From Chloroflexota bacterium (lineage in GTDB: Bacteria > Chloroflexota > Limnocylindria > Limnocylindrales > CSP1-4): DNA of 6,166 bases. The translations under genes were made by a program, and so were the position numbers. The notes under the pieces were generated by a model. It had not been told where the DNA came from. It saw nothing but the letters and a program-made list of their open reading frames with translations, and did no database searches. Shown here piece after piece: positions 3,323 to 6,166 of the stretch (its first letter is position 1; every line of letters starts with the position of its first letter). The stretch lies in assembly GCA_017860675.1 (NCBI GenBank), contig JAGDMV010000214.1, positions 1 to 6,166 of the forward strand. The letters are read 5' to 3'.

Positions 3323-5881
3323 GTGACGACCGACCGGACCAGCGACCGCAGCCGCATCGACCGCTACGACCCTGCCGCCATCGAGCCGCGCTGGCAGGCG
3401 CGCTGGGCCGAGCTCGACCTGCACCGGACGGACCTCAACGACGACTCGCGGCCGAAGTACTACCTGCTGACGATGTACCCGTACCCGTCGGGCGACCTGC
3501 ACATCGGCCACTGGTACATCATGACCCCGACCGACGCCCTCGCCCGCTACCGGCGGATGCACGCCGAGAACGTCTTCTTCCCGATCGGCTTCGACGGCTT
3601 CGGCCTGCCCGCCGAGAACGCGGCGATCAGGAACCGGATCCACCCCGCCGAGTGGACCTGGCGCAACATCGACACCATGCGCCGCCAGCTGCGGAGCATG
3701 GGCGCGTCGTTCGACTGGGACGCCGAGGTCGTCACCTGCGACCCGTCCTACTACCGCTGGAACCAGTGGCTGTTCCTGCGCTTCCTGGAGGCCGGACTCG
3801 CCTACCGGGCGACGTCGCCGGTTGACTGGTGCCCGAACGACGGCACGCTGGCCCGCGAGCAGGTCGAGGGGGCCGACCGCCACTGCTGGCGCTGCGGCGC
3901 GAAGGTCGAGAAGCGCGACCTGCCGCAGTGGTACCTGCGGACGACGAAGTACGCCGACGAGCTGCTCGACTTCGCCGGCATCGACTGGCCCGAGCCCATC
4001 CGGGTGATGCAGACCAACTGGATCGGCCGGAGCGAGGGTGCGGAGGTCGTCTTCCGCAGCGCCCCCGACACGCACCTCGCGGGCGGCGACGAGATCCGTG
4101 TGTTCACCACCCGGCCGGACACGCTCTTCGGGGCGACCTTCATGGTCCTCGCCCCGGAGCACCCGCTGGTCGAGAAGCTGACCTCGCCGGGCCAGCAGGC
4201 CGTGATCGCCGCCTACGTCGAGCAGGCCCAGCGGGAGACCGAGATCGAGCGCCTCAACACCGAGCGCGACAAGACCGGCGTCCCCCTCGGGGCCGACGCG
4301 ATCAACCCCGTCAACGGGGAGCGCATCCCGATCTGGGTCGCTGACTACGTGCTGGCCGGCTATGGGACCGGCGCGATCATGGCCGTGCCCGCGCACGACG
4401 AGCGCGACTTCGCCTTCGCCACCCAGTTCGGCCTGGAGATCCGCGAGGTGATCCGGCCCATCGACCGCGCCGGCCGCGAGGGGCAGCCGGCCGAGGCCTA
4501 CGTCGGCAAGGGCGACTCGGACATCCTGGTCAACTCGGGCCGCTACAACGGGCTGGCCGCGCCCGACGCGATCCGGGCGATCACGGCCGACCTCGAGGAG
4601 CGCGGCGAGGGGAAGGCCGCCATCGGCTACCGGCTGCGCGACTGGCTCGTCAGCCGGCAGCGCTACTGGGGCACGCCGATCCCGGTGGTCTACTGCGATG
4701 GCTGCGGGATCGTCCCGGTGCCGGACGACCAGCTGCCGGTGCTCCTGCCCGAGACGGTCGACTACCACGGCTCCGGCGACAACCCGCTCAAGCACGACGC
4801 CGCGTTCCGCGACACCACCTGCCCGCGCTGCGGCGGGCCGGGCCAGCGCGAGACCGACACGCTGGACACGTTCGTCGACTCGTCGTGGTACTGGTTCCGC
4901 TACCTGTCGCCGGCCAAGGTGGACGCGCCGGTCGACCCGGCGATGCTCGCCCGCTGGACGCCGGTGGACCAGTACACCGGTGGCGCCGAGCACGCGGTCA
5001 TGCACCTGCTCTACAGCCGCTTCTTCACCAAGGCGATGGCGGACTGCGGCCTGCTGGCCCACCGCGAGCCGTTCCTGCGCCTGTTCAACCAGGGGCAGGT
5101 CCTGGGTGCCGACGGCGAGCGGATGAGCAAGTCGCGGGGCAATGTCGAGGATCCCGACGCGCTCGTCGCCCAGTACGGCGCCGACACCGTCCGCCTGTTC
5201 CTGATGTTCATGGGCCCATGGGACCAGGGGGGCCCGTGGAGCCCGACCGGGATCGGCGGGGTGGCCCGCTTCCTCAACCGGGCCTGGACGCTGGCCCTCG
5301 ACCCGCACGGCCGGGAGGCGGGCGACGTCGAGGCCGAGCGGCTGCCCGCCGGGGAGGACGCGGCCGCCGCCGAGCGGGCGATCCGAGGAGCCGCGCACCG
5401 GACGCTCGCCGCGGTCACGGCCGACTACGAGGGCTTCCGCTTCAACACGATGGTCGCGAAGCTGATGGAGCTGGTGAACGTCCTCCACCGCTACCGCGGG
5501 ACGGCGGTCGCCGACGGGCCAGCCTGGGACGAGGCGGTCCGGCTGCTCCTCCTCATGCTCGCCCCGGCCGCGCCTCACATGGCCGAGGAGCTCTGGGCCC
5601 GGCGGCTGGCCGCCCGGGGCGACGCCTGGTCCTCGATCCACGCCGAGCGCTGGCCGGCAGTCGATGAGGCAGCCGCGGCCGCCGACACCCGCGAGCTGCC
5701 GATCCAGGTCAACGGCAAGCTGCGCGACAAGGTCGTCGTGCCGGTCGACCTGGCGCAGGCCGAGGTGGAGGCCCTCGTGCTCGCCCGGCCGAAGGTGGCC
5801 GCGGCGCTCGGCGGGCGGACCCCGGAGCGGATCGTCCACGCCGGCGGCGGCCGGCTGGTGAACATCGTCGTTCGCGGGTAG
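3323..5881 (+). CDS. leuS: Leucyl-tRNA synthetase
   Basis: This class I aminoacyl-tRNA synthetase charges tRNA-Leu with leucine in the cytoplasm. With the GTG start it is 852 aa, close to the usual 860 or so for bacteria. In order: the nucleotide-binding HIGH motif at 60-63; FGLPAENAA near 93-101; a zinc-type segment with WCPND at 169-173 and CWRC at 188-191 (one Cys pair replaced, as in E. coli LeuRS); the CP1 editing domain, with the Thr-rich TTRPDT at 262-267 and GTGAIMAVPAHDERD at 348-362, carrying the invariant Asp that contacts the amino group of the editing substrate; a second CxxC pair set at 458/461 and 500/503, in the insertion before FVDSSWYWFRY; MSKS at 601-604; an anticodon-binding helical domain near 680-780; and the small C-terminal domain beginning ELPIQVNGKLRDKV. 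All catalytic and editing motifs are present, so the enzyme should be active. It stands alone, between a divergent lipoprotein gene and a convergent GNAT gene. Confidence 0.98.
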   Translation: MTTDRTSDRSRIDRYDPAAIEPRWQARWAELDLHRTDLNDDSRPKYYLLTMYPYPSGDLHIGHWYIMTPTDALARYRRMHAENVFFPIGFDGFGLPAENAAIRNRIHPAEWTWRNIDTMRRQLRSMGASFDWDAEVVTCDPSYYRWNQWLFLRFLEAGLAYRATSPVDWCPNDGTLAREQVEGADRHCWRCGAKVEKRDLPQWYLRTTKYADELLDFAGIDWPEPIRVMQTNWIGRSEGAEVVFRSAPDTHLAGGDEIRVFTTRPDTLFGATFMVLAPEHPLVEKLTSPGQQAVIAAYVEQAQRETEIERLNTERDKTGVPLGADAINPVNGERIPIWVADYVLAGYGTGAIMAVPAHDERDFAFATQFGLEIREVIRPIDRAGREGQPAEAYVGKGDSDILVNSGRYNGLAAPDAIRAITADLEERGEGKAAIGYRLRDWLVSRQRYWGTPIPVVYCDGCGIVPVPDDQLPVLLPETVDYHGSGDNPLKHDAAFRDTTCPRCGGPGQRETDTLDTFVDSSWYWFRYLSPAKVDAPVDPAMLARWTPVDQYTGGAEHAVMHLLYSRFFTKAMADCGLLAHREPFLRLFNQGQVLGADGERMSKSRGNVEDPDALVAQYGADTVRLFLMFMGPWDQGGPWSPTGIGGVARFLNRAWTLALDPHGREAGDVEAERLPAGEDAAAAERAIRGAAHRTLAAVTADYEGFRFNTMVAKLMELVNVLHRYRGTAVADGPAWDEAVRLLLLMLAPAAPHMAEELWARRLAARGDAWSSIHAERWPAVDEAAAAADTRELPIQVNGKLRDKVVVPVDLAQAEVEALVLARPKVAAALGGRTPERIVHAGGGRLVNIVVRG

Positions 5882-5904
5882 CGGCGAACGAGCGCAGCGG
5901 CCGG

Positions 5905-5917
5905 GCCGGTTGCCGGC
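5905..5917. other. Small hairpin between leuS and the GNAT gene
   Basis: The 75-bp gap between these converging genes contains GCCGG (5905-5909), TTG, CCGGC (5913-5917), a perfect 5-bp stem. It may contribute to termination after leuS, but it is short and has no T tract. No other convincing terminator is seen in this gap. Confidence 0.25.
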
Positions 5918-5956
5918 GCCAGCCGCCCGCGCAGGCGCGTGTGCCCTCCGGCGCCT

Positions 5957-6166
5957 CTAGAGCACCAGCTCGGCCCGGATGACCCCCTCCCCGACGCCGG
6001 GCTTGATCTCGAAACCGAGCCGCTCGCACGCCCGGCGCATGCCCTCGTTGTCGGCATGCATCTGGCCCGAGATCCGCGCCAGTCCCTCGGCCCGGGCGAA
6101 GTCGATCAGGCGCCGCAGGAGCTCGGTGCCGATCCCCCGCCGCTGCTGTGCGTCCGTCACCAGGAC
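5957..6166 (-). CDS. GNAT-family N-acetyltransferase, C-terminal part (cut by window end)
   Basis: Only the last 69 residues are visible; the frame runs open off the window edge, so the GTG at 6160 is probably not the true start. The visible part opens with VLVTDAQQRRGIGTELLRRL: a beta strand followed by the QxxGxG acetyl-CoA pyrophosphate loop (Gln8, Gly11 and Gly13 of the visible part) and the helix after it, the central signature of GNAT enzymes. It continues with ARAEGLARISGQMHADNEGMRRACERLGFEI, the later strand and helix of the fold, and ends in a strand, IRAELVL. The NEGM...LGF segment and the tail resemble the GNAT domain of Pat/PatZ-type protein lysine acetyltransferases, which acetylate acyl-CoA synthetases, but a stand-alone GNAT with another substrate is equally possible. 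The gene converges with leuS. Confidence 0.85.
   Translation of the reverse strand, partial: VLVTDAQQRRGIGTELLRRLIDFARAEGLARISGQMHADNEGMRRACERLGFEIKPGVGEGVIRAELVL

Noticed and set aside
2852..5839. Very long open frame (995 codons) antisense to leuS
   Set aside because: It is a shadow of the GC-rich leuS codons. Its translation is a low-complexity mix of Arg, Gly, Val, Ala and Pro with no domain, and it also overlaps the lipoprotein gene in another frame.

Overview
This is a very GC-rich bacterial window (about 70% GC by eye). It holds one tRNA gene, six supportable protein genes (the last cut by the window end) and several structured intergenic segments. The leucyl-tRNA synthetase (HIGH-region wording GFDGFGLPAENAAI, PVDWCPNDGTLAREQ), the lipoprotein with a Ser/Thr/Ala/Pro-rich linker followed by a YGYS-type domain, and the overall composition fit a high-GC soil Chloroflexota. 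An actinobacterial origin is the main alternative. This placement is inference from sequence style, not a search result.

Layout: tRNA-Ala(GGC) with encoded CCA (16-91) and a strong hairpin behind it (109-139); a GC-rich gap with one hairpin (140-302); an HGGPG-type alpha/beta hydrolase on + (303-1142); an unrecognised 149-aa protein on - (1171-1620); a divergent intergenic region carrying a 14-bp imperfect palindrome and a foldable leader (1621-1916); a 150-aa protein on + made of two tandem DUF4177-like units (1917-2369); a terminator hairpin and an 18-bp tandem repeat (2370-2543); a putative lipoprotein on - (2544-3185); a divergent region with a promoter-like element whose spacer holds a perfect palindrome, and a hairpin before leuS (3186-3322); leuS on + (3323-5881); and the C-terminal part of a GNAT acetyltransferase on - (5957-6166).

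From the hydrolase onward the protein genes alternate strand one by one, so no two neighbours can share an operon and each is probably transcribed alone. tRNA-Ala and leuS are translation housekeeping genes. The hydrolase, the two small proteins, the lipoprotein and the GNAT gene look like unrelated accessory genes. I see no phage, transposon, CRISPR array, toxin-antitoxin pair or defence system. The most unusual item is the duplicated DUF4177-like protein: half of each unit is perfectly conserved at protein level with only synonymous changes, while the other half has diverged. It is preceded by a palindrome and a structured leader. The window otherwise looks ordinary.
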